A stretch of 64,000 nucleotides of DNA from CADEED01 sp963711635. Its GTDB lineage: Bacteria > Pseudomonadota > Gammaproteobacteria > Steroidobacterales > Steroidobacteraceae. This document shows positions 1 to 8,112 of this stretch, in pieces. Position 1 is the stretch's first letter. Each line of letters begins with the position of its first letter. Location of the stretch: assembly GCA_963711635.1 (NCBI GenBank), contig CAVQEZ010000004.1, forward strand, positions 310,001-374,000. Reading direction: 5' to 3'. Position numbers and translations under genes: made by a program. The notes below the pieces were generated by a model. That model had not been told where the DNA came from, did no database searches, and was given only the letters and a program-made list of their open reading frames with translations.

Positions 1-180
1 CGTATCCAGTGCCTCCCAGCCGCTGGGGGTCACCGCAAGCGCGGGCGCAGCGCGTTCCGGCTCGTCCGACAGCAGCGTCGCCAGCTCGCGGCGCATGGCC
101 GCCGGCAGCTCGCCTAACAACCAGGCGCGGTCGTGCGCGTCCAGCCGCGACAGTCGGGCCAGCAGTTCCTCGCTGCTCAT
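1..180 (-). CDS. Unidentified protein downstream of fliF, 3' end outside window
   Basis: This is the first 60 residues of a gene that runs off the left edge. The ATG at 178-180 overlaps the fliF stop by an ATGA, so it is the next gene of the flagellar operon. The visible part is soluble, rich in Leu, Ala and Arg, and predicted helical, beginning MSSEELLARLSRLDAHDRAW. The position right after fliF is normally that of fliG. The residues seen do not let me recognise FliG, and I do not assign a name. A FliG-like or operon-specific accessory protein are both possible. Confidence 0.55.
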   Translation of the reverse strand, partial: MSSEELLARLSRLDAHDRAWLLGELPAAMRRELATLLSDEPERAAPALAVTPSGWEALDT

Positions 181-1577
181 GCGGCACGTCCGGCCAGCGA
201 GGCCTTGACGTCGGCCAGCAGCCGCGCCCGCTCGTCATCCGACAAGCGTGCGTCCGTGCCGCCCCGGCGCAGCAGCAACACCATGACGATGATCAACAGC
301 AACGCCGCTCCGCCCGCCCAGGGATACCAGGGTTGCCAGCGCACGGCCGCCGCGGCCGCGGGAGCAGCGGCGGGCACGACCGCGGGAACCGCTGCTTCGA
401 TGGCGGCGAGCGGATCCGCGGCCGCGGGAAGCGCGACGCTGCCTTCGGAGCCTATGCCATCCAGGTTCTGCACCACGACCACGTCGCCGCGGGTCTCGTT
501 GAGGCCGGCGGCCACGCGCACCAGGTCCTCGATGCGTTGCTGCGTGGCGAGGTCCATGTTGCCGGGCACGATCACGCCGATCGAGAGGCGCGTGACGCCG
601 CCGGGCGCCGCCACCACCTGTTCGACGCGCCGCCCGTAGTCGTATTCGGTGTCGGTGGTACCGCGCGGCGTCACGTCCTCCTGGAAAGTCGCAGCCGGAT
701 CCAGCGCCGTGCCGGCCGTGGTCTGACGGCGGCGGCGCACGTTCTGGCCATTGGTCGGCATGAGGTCCTGCACCGTGCGGCGCACCTCGTCGAAGTTCAG
801 CGTGGCGTCGACGCTGACGATGGCGCGGCCCGGCCCATAGGCGCGGTCGAGCAAGGCGACGATCTTGCGCGTCACGTATTCCTCGACCTCGCGCTTCATG
901 GACAGGCGCCCCTCGCCGGTCGCTCCGCCGACGGTGAGCGCATCGGATGCCGACAGGGTGATGCCGTGCTGGTCGGTGACCACCACGCGTCCGATGTCCA
1001 GGCCCGGCACGGCCGCCGCGACCAGGCGCTGAATGCCGAAGATCTGCGCGTTCTGCAGCACGTTGCCCGGCTCGAGCTTGAGGCTCACCGAGGCGCGCGC
1101 TTCCTGCCGGTCGCGCCGGAACAAGGTCGATTCGGACAGCACCAGGTGCACGCGCGCCTGCTGCACGCCGTCGAGTGCGCCGATGGTGCGCGCCAGCTCA
1201 CCCTGCAGCGCGCGCTGGAACGACACGCGCTGGGATTGCTCGGTGGCACCCAGGCCCTGGCGATCGAAGATCTCGAAACCCACCCCACCGGCCAGTGGCG
1301 TGCCGCTCGACATCAGCGCCAGCCGAATGTCGTGCACGCGTTCGGCGGGCACGCGGATCGAGGTGCCGCCGTCGCCCAGTTGATAGTCCACCTTCTGCTT
1401 CTTGAGCTCGGTCACGATGCCCGCGGCATCGGCCTCCGTCAGCCGGCTGAACAGCACCGCGTACTCGGTGCGCATCGCCCACCACGCGAATGCCACGGTG
1501 GCGATGAGTATCACCGCCACTCCCACGCCGATCGCCACCTTGGTACGTGCCGGCATCGTCTCTAACCACTGACTCAT
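177..1577 (-). CDS. fliF: Flagellar MS-ring protein FliF
   Basis: FliF forms the membrane-embedded MS ring at the base of the flagellum. The ATG at 1577 is chosen because a GAGGT ribosome site precedes it and it gives the usual N-terminus (MSQWLETMPARTKVAIG) before a first membrane segment at about residues 12-31. A periplasmic ring-building region follows, with typical FliF stretches such as RVHLVLSE and PGGVTRLSIGVIV. A second membrane segment lies near residues 415-435. The protein is about 466 residues, shorter than the roughly 550 of enteric FliF, and has only some 30 residues after the second membrane segment, where the FliG-binding tail normally sits. It follows fliE by 7 bases. Confidence 0.93.
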   Translation of the reverse strand: MSQWLETMPARTKVAIGVGVAVILIATVAFAWWAMRTEYAVLFSRLTEADAAGIVTELKKQKVDYQLGDGGTSIRVPAERVHDIRLALMSSGTPLAGGVGFEIFDRQGLGATEQSQRVSFQRALQGELARTIGALDGVQQARVHLVLSESTLFRRDRQEARASVSLKLEPGNVLQNAQIFGIQRLVAAAVPGLDIGRVVVTDQHGITLSASDALTVGGATGEGRLSMKREVEEYVTRKIVALLDRAYGPGRAIVSVDATLNFDEVRRTVQDLMPTNGQNVRRRRQTTAGTALDPAATFQEDVTPRGTTDTEYDYGRRVEQVVAAPGGVTRLSIGVIVPGNMDLATQQRIEDLVRVAAGLNETRGDVVVVQNLDGIGSEGSVALPAAADPLAAIEAAVPAVVPAAAPAAAAAVRWQPWYPWAGGAALLLIIVMVLLLRRGGTDARLSDDERARLLADVKASLAGRAA

Positions 1578-1584
1578 GTTTACC

Positions 1585-1953
1585 TCAAACCTGCATGCGC
1601 ATGATTTCCTGGTACGCCTCGAGCACGCGATTGCGCATCGACATCGCGAGATCGAACTGCAGCCGGGTGCGCTCGGCATCGATGAGCACCTGGTGCAGAT
1701 GGTCCGTCTGGCCCAGCGCGATTTCGGTGGTCGCTTCGCGGCTGCGCTTCATGCCGGAGTCGATTTCACCGAGCGAATCGACCAGCCGGTCGAACAGGCT
1801 GTCGCCGGGTTGCGCCTGCATGCTGCCCAGCAGGTCCGTCATCGAGGCGAGCGCGCCGGTGTCGGCCGGCGGCGTGAGCAACGCGGGTTGTGCGACGGCG
1901 GGCGTCGTGGTGGCGAGTTGCGTGCCCACCGCGGCAATGGCTTCGACGCTCAT
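1585..1953 (-). CDS. fliE: Flagellar hook-basal body adaptor FliE
   Basis: FliE joins the MS ring to the proximal rod. The 122-residue protein has a disordered Ala/Thr-rich N-terminus and the conserved C-terminal helix ending in LEAYQEIMRMQV, which is diagnostic for the family. The start ATG overlaps the flgC stop (ATGA), and fliF begins 7 bases downstream. The flgB-flgC-fliE-fliF order is common in flagellar operons and supports the call. Confidence 0.95.
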   Translation of the reverse strand: MSVEAIAAVGTQLATTTPAVAQPALLTPPADTGALASMTDLLGSMQAQPGDSLFDRLVDSLGEIDSGMKRSREATTEIALGQTDHLHQVLIDAERTRLQFDLAMSMRNRVLEAYQEIMRMQV

Positions 1954-2384
1954 CGGTTCTTCCCCAGGTCCAGCGTGCGCTGCAGGAGCGAGCGCGTGAT
2001 GTCGAACGCGCGCAGGTTGGCTTCGTAGCCGCGCGAGATCGAAATGAGATCGAGCATGGAGCTGACCGGGTCGACGCCGGGCAGCGACACCATGCCGCGT
2101 TCATCGGCATCCGGATGCCCGGGGTCGTACACCAGCTTGGGCGCGACATCCTGCGTGACCACTTCGGCCGTGGGCAGCGGCAGGTTTGCCGTGTCGATGG
2201 GTGTACCGGCGGCGCCCATTTCCTGGGCGATGGCGCTGCGTACCACCACGGTCAGCGGCTGGTAGACCGCGCCGTTCTCGCCGGTGGTGCGTGCATTGGC
2301 GATGTTGCTGGCGGCGGCTTCCAGGCGTGCCTGCTGCACGTCCATGCCCGCCGAACTGATGTCCAGGATTCCAAACATGCCCAT
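1950..2384 (-). CDS. flgC: Flagellar proximal rod protein FlgC
   Basis: FlgC is a proximal rod subunit exported by the flagellar secretion system. Near the N-terminus it carries the rod-family motif ARLEAAASNIANARTTG, and near the C-terminus ISRGYEANLRAFDITRSLL, the paired helices that pack the rod. The ATG at 2384 is preferred over the in-frame ATG at 2378 because GGAGGG lies five bases before it. The protein is about 144 residues, normal for the family. It overlaps fliE by four bases. Confidence 0.95.
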   Translation of the reverse strand: MGMFGILDISSAGMDVQQARLEAAASNIANARTTGENGAVYQPLTVVVRSAIAQEMGAAGTPIDTANLPLPTAEVVTQDVAPKLVYDPGHPDADERGMVSLPGVDPVSSMLDLISISRGYEANLRAFDITRSLLQRTLDLGKNR

Positions 2385-2385
2385 G

Positions 2386-2751
2386 TCAGCCCTCCCTGCC
2401 GTCGCGCGCGGCATAACGCAGTGTTCCCAGGGTGCGATCGATGGCGCCTATCAAGGCCTGGTAGCGCACGGCGTTCTCCGCCATCTGCGCCATCTCGGTG
2501 TCCAGCCGCACGCGCGTTTCGGCGGACTCCACCACTTCCGGCTCGACCTGCGACCACTGCAGGGCCTGCTCGGTGTCCAGCGCAGGTCCCTCGGCATTGA
2601 GCCGCTGCAGCTCGGCCGAGTAGACGACTTCGAGCCGCTTGTAGCCTTCGGTGTCGACGTTGGCGATGTTGGTGGCGTGCACCGACTGGCGCAGCGCCGC
2701 GGCATCGAGCGCGCGACTCAGCAATGCGAGGACCGGATCGACATTGAGCAT
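2386..2751 (-). CDS. flgB: Flagellar proximal rod protein FlgB
   Basis: FlgB is a proximal rod subunit. The ATG at 2751 (MLNVDPVLALLSRALDAAAL) is chosen because AAGGAG lies just upstream; the upstream in-frame codons would overlap flgI. The N-terminal rod motif reads HATNIANVDTEGYKR, and the C-terminus has the expected MAENAVRYQALIGAI helix. The product is about 121 residues, usual for FlgB. It sits between flgI and flgC. Confidence 0.94.
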   Translation of the reverse strand: MLNVDPVLALLSRALDAAALRQSVHATNIANVDTEGYKRLEVVYSAELQRLNAEGPALDTEQALQWSQVEPEVVESAETRVRLDTEMAQMAENAVRYQALIGAIDRTLGTLRYAARDGREG

Positions 2752-2761
2752 GTGAATCTCC

Positions 2762-3901
2762 TTACTGAATGACGAGCTCGGCATGCAGCGCGCCGGCGCG
2801 CTTGATGCCCTGCAGGATGGCGATGACGTCGCGCGACGTGACCTTGATGGCGCGTAAAGCCTCGACCAGCTGTGCGATGGTTGCGCCCGTCGGAAGACTC
2901 ACGGCCGTGGCCTGGTCTTCCGAGACGTGCACCTCGGCCTCGGGACGCGCGAAACTTCGGACGCCGCTGGCACGGCCGAATACGGCCACGTCCTCGGGCT
3001 GCGAGAACGCGAAGCGTTCGACGATGGAAACCCGCAGGTCCCCATGACTCACGGTGACCGCCGATAGATAGACATCGCCGCCCGACACCACCGTGCCGGT
3101 GCGTTCGTTCACCACCACGCGCGCCGCGATGTCGGGATTGATGGCGATGGATTCGATGCGCGCCATCATCGAGACCGCCGCCACTTGGTTCGTTCGACCG
3201 TTGTCGACGGTGGGAAGGGCGATTCTCACGCGTCCCGAATCCACGGCCGTGGCGGCACCGGGCGTGAGCTCGGTGTTGATGGCGGCGGCCACGCGCGTGG
3301 CCGTGGTGTAGTCCGGCTCATCGAGCAGCAGCTCCAGCGTGCCGGAGCTGCCCACCAGCTCGGACTCCAGTGAGCGCTGCGCGATGGCGCCCTCGGGGAT
3401 CGTGCCCGCGGTGGGAAAATTCTTCTGCGCCGAGGTGCCACGCTGTTCGAACTTGTAACCGCCCACGGCCAGCGGTCCTTGCGCCATGGCATAGGCCACT
3501 TTGTTGTTGGCCATGAGCGGCGTCATCAGCAGGGTGCCGCCGGCCAGGCTGCGCGCATCACCCATCGCCGCGACATTGACGTCGAAGCGATCGCCGGCGC
3601 GCACCGCGCCGGGCAGATCCGCGGTGACGATCACGGCCGCGACATTGCGGCTCGACACGGCATACGGCGGCACCACCAGGCCGAATTCGCGCAACATGTT
3701 GGACACGGACTGCAGCGTCGCGACGCTGCGCTGCGAATCGCCGGTGCCGGAGAGGCCCACGACGATGCCGTAGCCGATGATGGGCTGCTCGCGCACGCCG
3801 TCGAAACGCGCCAGGTCCTTGATGCGCACGGCGGCCCCGGCCGGCTGTGCCAGCAGCGCCAACAGCGTCAGGGTCCCTATATATAAGAGTGGTTTGTGCA
3901 T
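2762..3901 (-). CDS. flgI: Flagellar P-ring protein FlgI
   Basis: FlgI assembles the periplasmic P ring around the rod in the peptidoglycan layer. The 379-residue protein has a Sec signal peptide (LLYIGTLTLLALLAQPAGAA) followed by VRIKDLARFDGVREQPIIGY and GIVVGLSGTGDS, the family hallmark. Later conserved stretches include VVNERTGTVVSGGDV and the C-terminal LVEALRAIKVTSRDVIAILQ. It starts three bases after flgH ends. FlgI and FlgH together imply a Gram-negative cell with an outer membrane. Confidence 0.97.
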   Translation of the reverse strand: MHKPLLYIGTLTLLALLAQPAGAAVRIKDLARFDGVREQPIIGYGIVVGLSGTGDSQRSVATLQSVSNMLREFGLVVPPYAVSSRNVAAVIVTADLPGAVRAGDRFDVNVAAMGDARSLAGGTLLMTPLMANNKVAYAMAQGPLAVGGYKFEQRGTSAQKNFPTAGTIPEGAIAQRSLESELVGSSGTLELLLDEPDYTTATRVAAAINTELTPGAATAVDSGRVRIALPTVDNGRTNQVAAVSMMARIESIAINPDIAARVVVNERTGTVVSGGDVYLSAVTVSHGDLRVSIVERFAFSQPEDVAVFGRASGVRSFARPEAEVHVSEDQATAVSLPTGATIAQLVEALRAIKVTSRDVIAILQGIKRAGALHAELVIQ

Positions 3902-3904
3902 GGC

Positions 3905-4480
3905 CTATTCCCCGAACAGCGACAGCAGCCAGGTGAGGATTCCGGGTCGGGCCTTTTTCGTGAGGATTCCGTCCCCCAGCAACTGGATGTTGGCGCCGGC
4001 CACGCGCCACGACGGAATGGTGTTGTCCGAGGAAATGTCATCGGGGCGCACCAGCCCGGTGACGCGGATCTTCTGCTTCTCGTTGTTGACGACGATGAGC
4101 TGCTCGCCGGACACGATGAAGTTGCCGTTGGCGTCGATCGAGTCGATCTGCATCGACAGACGCGCGAGCAGCGTGCCGCTGCGCTCCATCTGTCCGCCGC
4201 CGGCGAACTGGCTGTCGAAGCCGACATTGGCGAGCTGGATCTCGCCGTCACGCTGCAGCAGGTTCGCGCTGGCGGACTCGCCCTTGCGCAGCTGGGTCTG
4301 CGCCTGGGTGCTCATCGAGGCCACTTCGCTGATGAGCACGGTCAGCACATCGCCGGGCATCTGCGCGCGCCGATCCGAGAACAGCGAGCGTGGCGTGGCC
4401 CCGGCATCTGCGGCGGCGGCGGCAACCGGCATCAGCGCGAGCAACGCGGTGAGAATTCCTGTCAGGGTTCTGTCGATCAT
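3905..4480 (-). CDS. flgH: Flagellar L-ring protein FlgH, without a lipobox
   Basis: FlgH forms the outer-membrane L ring. The 191-residue protein has the family core, with SLFSDRRAQMPGDVLTVLI and later GEQLIVVNNEKQKIRVTGLV and RPDDISSDNTIPSWRVAGA. The hydrophobic signal sequence ends in an Ala run (LLALMPVAAAAADA) with no cysteine anywhere in the first 40 residues. FlgH proteins are normally lipoproteins with a lipobox Cys, so this one looks like a signal-peptidase-I substrate. It is also shorter than enteric FlgH (about 230). The start overlaps the flgA stop. Confidence 0.93.
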   Translation of the reverse strand: MIDRTLTGILTALLALMPVAAAAADAGATPRSLFSDRRAQMPGDVLTVLISEVASMSTQAQTQLRKGESASANLLQRDGEIQLANVGFDSQFAGGGQMERSGTLLARLSMQIDSIDANGNFIVSGEQLIVVNNEKQKIRVTGLVRPDDISSDNTIPSWRVAGANIQLLGDGILTKKARPGILTWLLSLFGE

Positions 4481-5127
4481 CTTTCTGCTCCTAAACGGGC
4501 AGCGCCCGGGCCCGTCACGATGCCGATGAAGCTGTCGCCGCTGGACCTGTCGCGCAGCCGGACGCGCTCGCCGGCATGCGCGTCGCCGGTGGCGATCAGC
4601 ACGCGGCTCACCTGGATGCCGCCGCTATGCGCGGTCAGCGTCACGGCGCGATTGCGCTCGACGTCCGGCGCGGGCTCGATGCTGGAATCGCACAGCACTT
4701 CGCCGGCCGCGAGCCGCCGGCGCGCGCGCCAGCGCGACTCGAGCTCAGGCAAGGGCTCGCAACCCAGCGCCAGCACATCGCGCGACTCGAGCCGGGTGTC
4801 GGCGGTGCTCACCGGCGCGCCGCTCTCGATGGTGCGCGCGCTGACCAGCACGTCGCGAAAGCCGGCGACCGCATACCAATGAACGCGTCCGTCCGCGAAA
4901 CGCACCGGCGTGCGCGCACCGATGCGCCCGACCTGCGCGTGCGCGAAGTCCCGAATGGCAGCGGCCTCGTTCGCCAGCGGCTGCACCTGCCAGCGCGCCA
5001 CGTCGGCACGGCGCTCGCTCAACAGCTGCTCGAGCGTCTGCGTGCCCGCGAAGGAAGGCGACGCGAGGCTGGCCGCAAGCCACGCGATCGACACGTATTG
5101 GCACCGCTCGAGCATGGCGCCGGTCAT
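4477..5127 (-). CDS. flgA: P-ring assembly chaperone FlgA
   Basis: FlgA is a periplasmic chaperone for P-ring formation. The 216-residue protein has a signal peptide at about residues 8-27 and a C-terminal SAF-type domain. The region LAAGEVLCDSSIEPAP followed by RNRAVTLTAHSGGIQVS and GDAHAGERVRLRDRSSG matches the family layout. The start overlaps the flgG stop by four bases, and the gene lies directly upstream of the two ring genes it would serve. Confidence 0.88.
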   Translation of the reverse strand: MTGAMLERCQYVSIAWLAASLASPSFAGTQTLEQLLSERRADVARWQVQPLANEAAAIRDFAHAQVGRIGARTPVRFADGRVHWYAVAGFRDVLVSARTIESGAPVSTADTRLESRDVLALGCEPLPELESRWRARRRLAAGEVLCDSSIEPAPDVERNRAVTLTAHSGGIQVSRVLIATGDAHAGERVRLRDRSSGDSFIGIVTGPGAARLGAER

Positions 5128-5909
5128 CCGCCGCGATACAGCGAGTTGGTGATGCCCAGCATCTGGTCGGCGGCCTGCACCACCTTGCTGTTCATCTCGA
5201 AGCTGCGCTGCGCCACCATGAGCGACACCAGCTCATCCACCAGCTGCACGTTCGAGGCCTCGAGAAAGCCCTGCCGCAGGGCGCCATTGCCGGCACTGGC
5301 CGGCGTGCCGAGCTGCATCTCACCGCTGGACTCGGTGGGCCGGTACAGGTTGTCGCCGATGGATTGCAGTCCCGCCGGATTGGCGAAGGCCGCGATCTCG
5401 ATGTTGCCGAGCTCCACGTCCATGCGATCCGGCAGATCGGCGATCACCAGGCCATCGCGCGTGATGCGCAGGTTGCTGGCATCGGGTGGCATCGCGATGC
5501 GCGCCGAGAGCGGCAGCCCGCCGGCGCTGGCCAGCATGCCGTCGGAATTCAGCGAGAATGCTCCCGCGCGCGTGTACGCCGGCGTGCCGTCGGGCAACAG
5601 GATTTCGAAGAAGCCACTGCCCTCGATGGCCACGTCCAGCGGCTGCTGCGTGGGCTTGAGCTCGCCGCCGTTGGTGGACAGCTGCAGCGACGCCAGCGCA
5701 CCGGCGCCGCGCGCCTCGAGATTGTCGCGCAGGGCGGCGCCCAGCGGATCGGTGGCACCGCTCTGCAGCGCCGCCATGACGCTGGAGAAGTTGACCGACT
5801 CGCGCCGGAATCCCACGGTGTTCACGTTCGCCAGGTTGTTGGCGATGGTGTCCACCTGGGTCTGCTGCGCGCGCATCCCGGTCGCCCCAACATAAAGTGC
5901 GTCTGTCAT
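5124..5909 (-). CDS. flgG: Flagellar distal rod protein FlgG
   Basis: FlgG builds the distal rod. The 261-residue length matches the family. The N-terminal motif NNLANVNTVGFRRESVNF, the central GSGFFEILLPDGTPAYTRAG and the C-terminal RQGFLEASNVQLVDELVSL with MVAQRSFEMNSKVVQAAD are all diagnostic. The gene follows flgF after 12 bases containing a GGAG site. Confidence 0.96.
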   Translation of the reverse strand: MTDALYVGATGMRAQQTQVDTIANNLANVNTVGFRRESVNFSSVMAALQSGATDPLGAALRDNLEARGAGALASLQLSTNGGELKPTQQPLDVAIEGSGFFEILLPDGTPAYTRAGAFSLNSDGMLASAGGLPLSARIAMPPDASNLRITRDGLVIADLPDRMDVELGNIEIAAFANPAGLQSIGDNLYRPTESSGEMQLGTPASAGNGALRQGFLEASNVQLVDELVSLMVAQRSFEMNSKVVQAADQMLGITNSLYRGG

Positions 5910-5921
5910 CGATGAATCTCC

Positions 5922-6650
5922 TTAGACCTTGCCGAGTTCGCTGATTGCCTTGCCCATCATGTCGTCGTAGCCGCGCACGAAACGCTGCACGCTCTCGAAG
6001 TGCCGCATGGTCTCGATGAGCCGGATCATTTCCTGCACCGATTCCACATTGGATGCTTCGAGAAAACCCTGGCGCACGCGCGCCGAGGAATCGCCCTGCG
6101 GCAGTTGCTCGCCGCCGTATAGGTCGGCGCCCAGTGACGTGAGCGGCGCTCCGGGCGCCACCTGCGCGATGCGCAGCTGCGCGACCACCGCGCCATCGAC
6201 GCGCACCGCGCCGTCCACCGCGATCTGTGGCGTGCCCGCGATCTGCACGTGACCGTTTTCGCCGAGCACCGGCAGCCCCCGCTGCGTGACCAGCCGTCCT
6301 TCGCTGTCGAGCCGGAAATCGCCGCGGCGCGTCAGCGCCTCACCCTGCGGTGTGTCCACGACGAAAAATCCGGGGCCTTCCAATGCCAGGTGCAGCGCCT
6401 CGCTGCTGGCCTTGAGTGTGCCGGGCCGCTGATCGACGGCAGTCTCGAAGTCGACCGGCGCCGCCAGCTCGGCCGTCGTCGCAAGCTCCGTGCGGGCCAG
6501 GTCGGCCGCCTGGTCGAAGCTCGAGCGCATCACCGCGATCTCGCGCCGGTACGCCACCGTGTCGATGTTGGAAACGTTCTGGCCGATCACGCGCAGCGTT
6601 TCGGCGTCATTGCGCATGGCCTCGGAAAGCGCTGCTATTGCATCACTCAT
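5922..6650 (-). CDS. flgF: Flagellar rod protein FlgF
   Basis: This is a rod protein of the FlgF/FlgG family, 242 residues. It has a rod N-terminus (IGQNVSNIDTVAYRREI), a central GPGFFVVDTPQGEALTRRGD, and a C-terminus RQGFLEASNVESVQEMIRLI. Position next to flgG and the shorter length fit FlgF better than a second FlgG. The start overlaps the upstream gene's stop by ATGA. Confidence 0.9.
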   Translation of the reverse strand: MSDAIAALSEAMRNDAETLRVIGQNVSNIDTVAYRREIAVMRSSFDQAADLARTELATTAELAAPVDFETAVDQRPGTLKASSEALHLALEGPGFFVVDTPQGEALTRRGDFRLDSEGRLVTQRGLPVLGENGHVQIAGTPQIAVDGAVRVDGAVVAQLRIAQVAPGAPLTSLGADLYGGEQLPQGDSSARVRQGFLEASNVESVQEMIRLIETMRHFESVQRFVRGYDDMMGKAISELGKV

Positions 6651-6937
6651 TTGCTGACTCCTTGATCCTGCATGTACCGGTCGAGGTGCACGACGTGCGC
6701 CAGCAGCGTCGCCATGACCGGGAACAACTCGCGCCCGATGGGCGCATCGATGGGAATCCGGTAGAGCTGGTCGACCAGCGCCGCGTCGCGCACCACGGGC
6801 GGTGGCTCACTGGAACGTCGCGCGGCATCGAGCACCGACTCGGCCGCGATGCCCGCGCCTTTGAGCACCACGGTGGGCGCCATCTCGCCCGGCTCGTAGC
6901 TCACACCCACCACGCGTTGCAGTTTCTCGTCCGTCAT
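6647..6937 (-). CDS. FlhB C-terminal-like protein (FhlB/YlqH family)
   Basis: This small cytoplasmic protein (about 96 residues) resembles only the C-terminal switch domain of FlhB. It has the pattern GVSYEPGEMAPTVVLKGAG, then VVRDAALVDQLYRIPIDAPI and a final helix MATLLAHVVHLDR. It lacks the NPxH cleavage motif and the membrane part. In Bacillus the related ylqH sits beside the fliK-like ylqG, and here too the gene directly follows the fliK-like gene. FhlB-type proteins can partly replace the FlhB C-domain in export control. The precise role here is inferred. Confidence 0.82.
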   Translation of the reverse strand: MTDEKLQRVVGVSYEPGEMAPTVVLKGAGIAAESVLDAARRSSEPPPVVRDAALVDQLYRIPIDAPIGRELFPVMATLLAHVVHLDRYMQDQGVSK

Positions 6938-8112
6938 CACAGCTCCTGGTCGACGGTGCCCGCCGACAGCACGTGATGGACTACCGACTGGGCGGCGCCG
7001 GTATGCGGCGCAGTGATCTCGTAACGGATGTCGTCGACCGCCCAGCCCAGCCGCTCGATCGCGGCGCGCACGTCCGCGCCGTAGGCGGACAGGACCTCGA
7101 CGGCATCGCTGCTCGCGGCGCTCATCTTCACCATGAGCCGGCTATCTACCGCGCGCGCCTCGACGTGCACGCGCCCGAAATGGGTGGTGTCCAGGGTCAT
7201 GACCAGGCGGCGCAGCGCGCCGCGCTTGGTCTGGGAGTCGCGCTCGCGAAACATCACCAGGTCGAGCTCGATGAGCTGTCCGCCCACCAGCAGCGGCAAG
7301 GTGCCGAAGCGCCACGCGACGCTGCCCTCGTCCTGCAGGTTCAACAGCCGCGCCGCACGCTGCGAATCCTGTTCGGCGCCATCGCCGCCGTCCGAGTCCG
7401 CGCCGACGTTGGGAACCCGCGCACCCGTAGCGTCTCGCGGCGCCTCGAGCGCGTCGGCCAACGTGGCCGCCACGTCGTCGGCTCCGGAAAGATCGTCGAG
7501 CCCGATGGGTGCCTGCGTGAATGCGGCAGCCGCCGAGGTTTCAGCCGGGCTCAGCGTGCGATAGAGCGACTGCAGGTCTTGAGCGTCGACATGCCGCAGC
7601 AGCTTCTGCAGGAACAGCCCGCCGCGCGTCATGAGCTCCGGATCGCCGGCTTTCGCGGCGGCACGCTCGATGGCCTCGCGCGCGCGCGCATCCAGCGGCA
7701 CGCGGTACTGGGCGGCCAGCGCGGCCAGCCACGGCGGCGCCGGGCCCGCGTCGTCTCCCGCCTGGCCGTGCTCGAGCGGCAACACGAAGGCGTCGAGCGA
7801 TTCCTCCGGTGAGCCGGCGCGCGGACCGGTATCGAGGTAACGCAGCTCCAGCTTCTCGCCCTTGGCCTCCACCTGCGCGGAAACCTGCGAGCCGGGCTGC
7901 AGCGCGACGCGGCTTTCCACCACGTGCCGGCGGCCGCCGAAGGCCACCTCGTAGCGCTGCTGCTCGAGCTGCCGCAATACCTGCAGGCGCAGGTGCTGGC
8001 CGATGGTCAGCTCGTCGAATACGCTGCCCCGGCGCGGCGCGCGTTGCGCGGTCTGGCCGCTGCGGCTGATGTTGGCCGACGCGATCAGCGTGGTGACGTC
8101 GGGTGTGCTCAT
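6937..8112 (-). CDS. fliK: Flagellar hook-length control protein FliK-like
   Basis: FliK measures hook length and triggers the export switch through FlhB. The 391-residue protein has a divergent N-terminus, a low-complexity Ala/Asp-rich middle (about residues 190-265), and a C-terminal domain of the FliK type with TLPLLVGGQLIELDLVMF, LVMTLDTTHFGRVHVEARA and VDSRLMVKMSAAS. N-terminal divergence is normal for FliK. It overlaps flhA upstream and the FlhB-like gene downstream, so the three are likely co-translated. The hydrophobic-poor composition fits a secreted ruler. Confidence 0.8.
   Translation of the reverse strand: MSTPDVTTLIASANISRSGQTAQRAPRRGSVFDELTIGQHLRLQVLRQLEQQRYEVAFGGRRHVVESRVALQPGSQVSAQVEAKGEKLELRYLDTGPRAGSPEESLDAFVLPLEHGQAGDDAGPAPPWLAALAAQYRVPLDARAREAIERAAAKAGDPELMTRGGLFLQKLLRHVDAQDLQSLYRTLSPAETSAAAAFTQAPIGLDDLSGADDVAATLADALEAPRDATGARVPNVGADSDGGDGAEQDSQRAARLLNLQDEGSVAWRFGTLPLLVGGQLIELDLVMFRERDSQTKRGALRRLVMTLDTTHFGRVHVEARAVDSRLMVKMSAASSDAVEVLSAYGADVRAAIERLGWAVDDIRYEITAPHTGAAQSVVHHVLSAGTVDQEL

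Noticed and set aside
9..1565. Long open plus-strand frame antiparallel to fliF
   Set aside because: It is His/Arg-rich shadow coding of a high-GC gene; fliF on the minus strand has clear family motifs.
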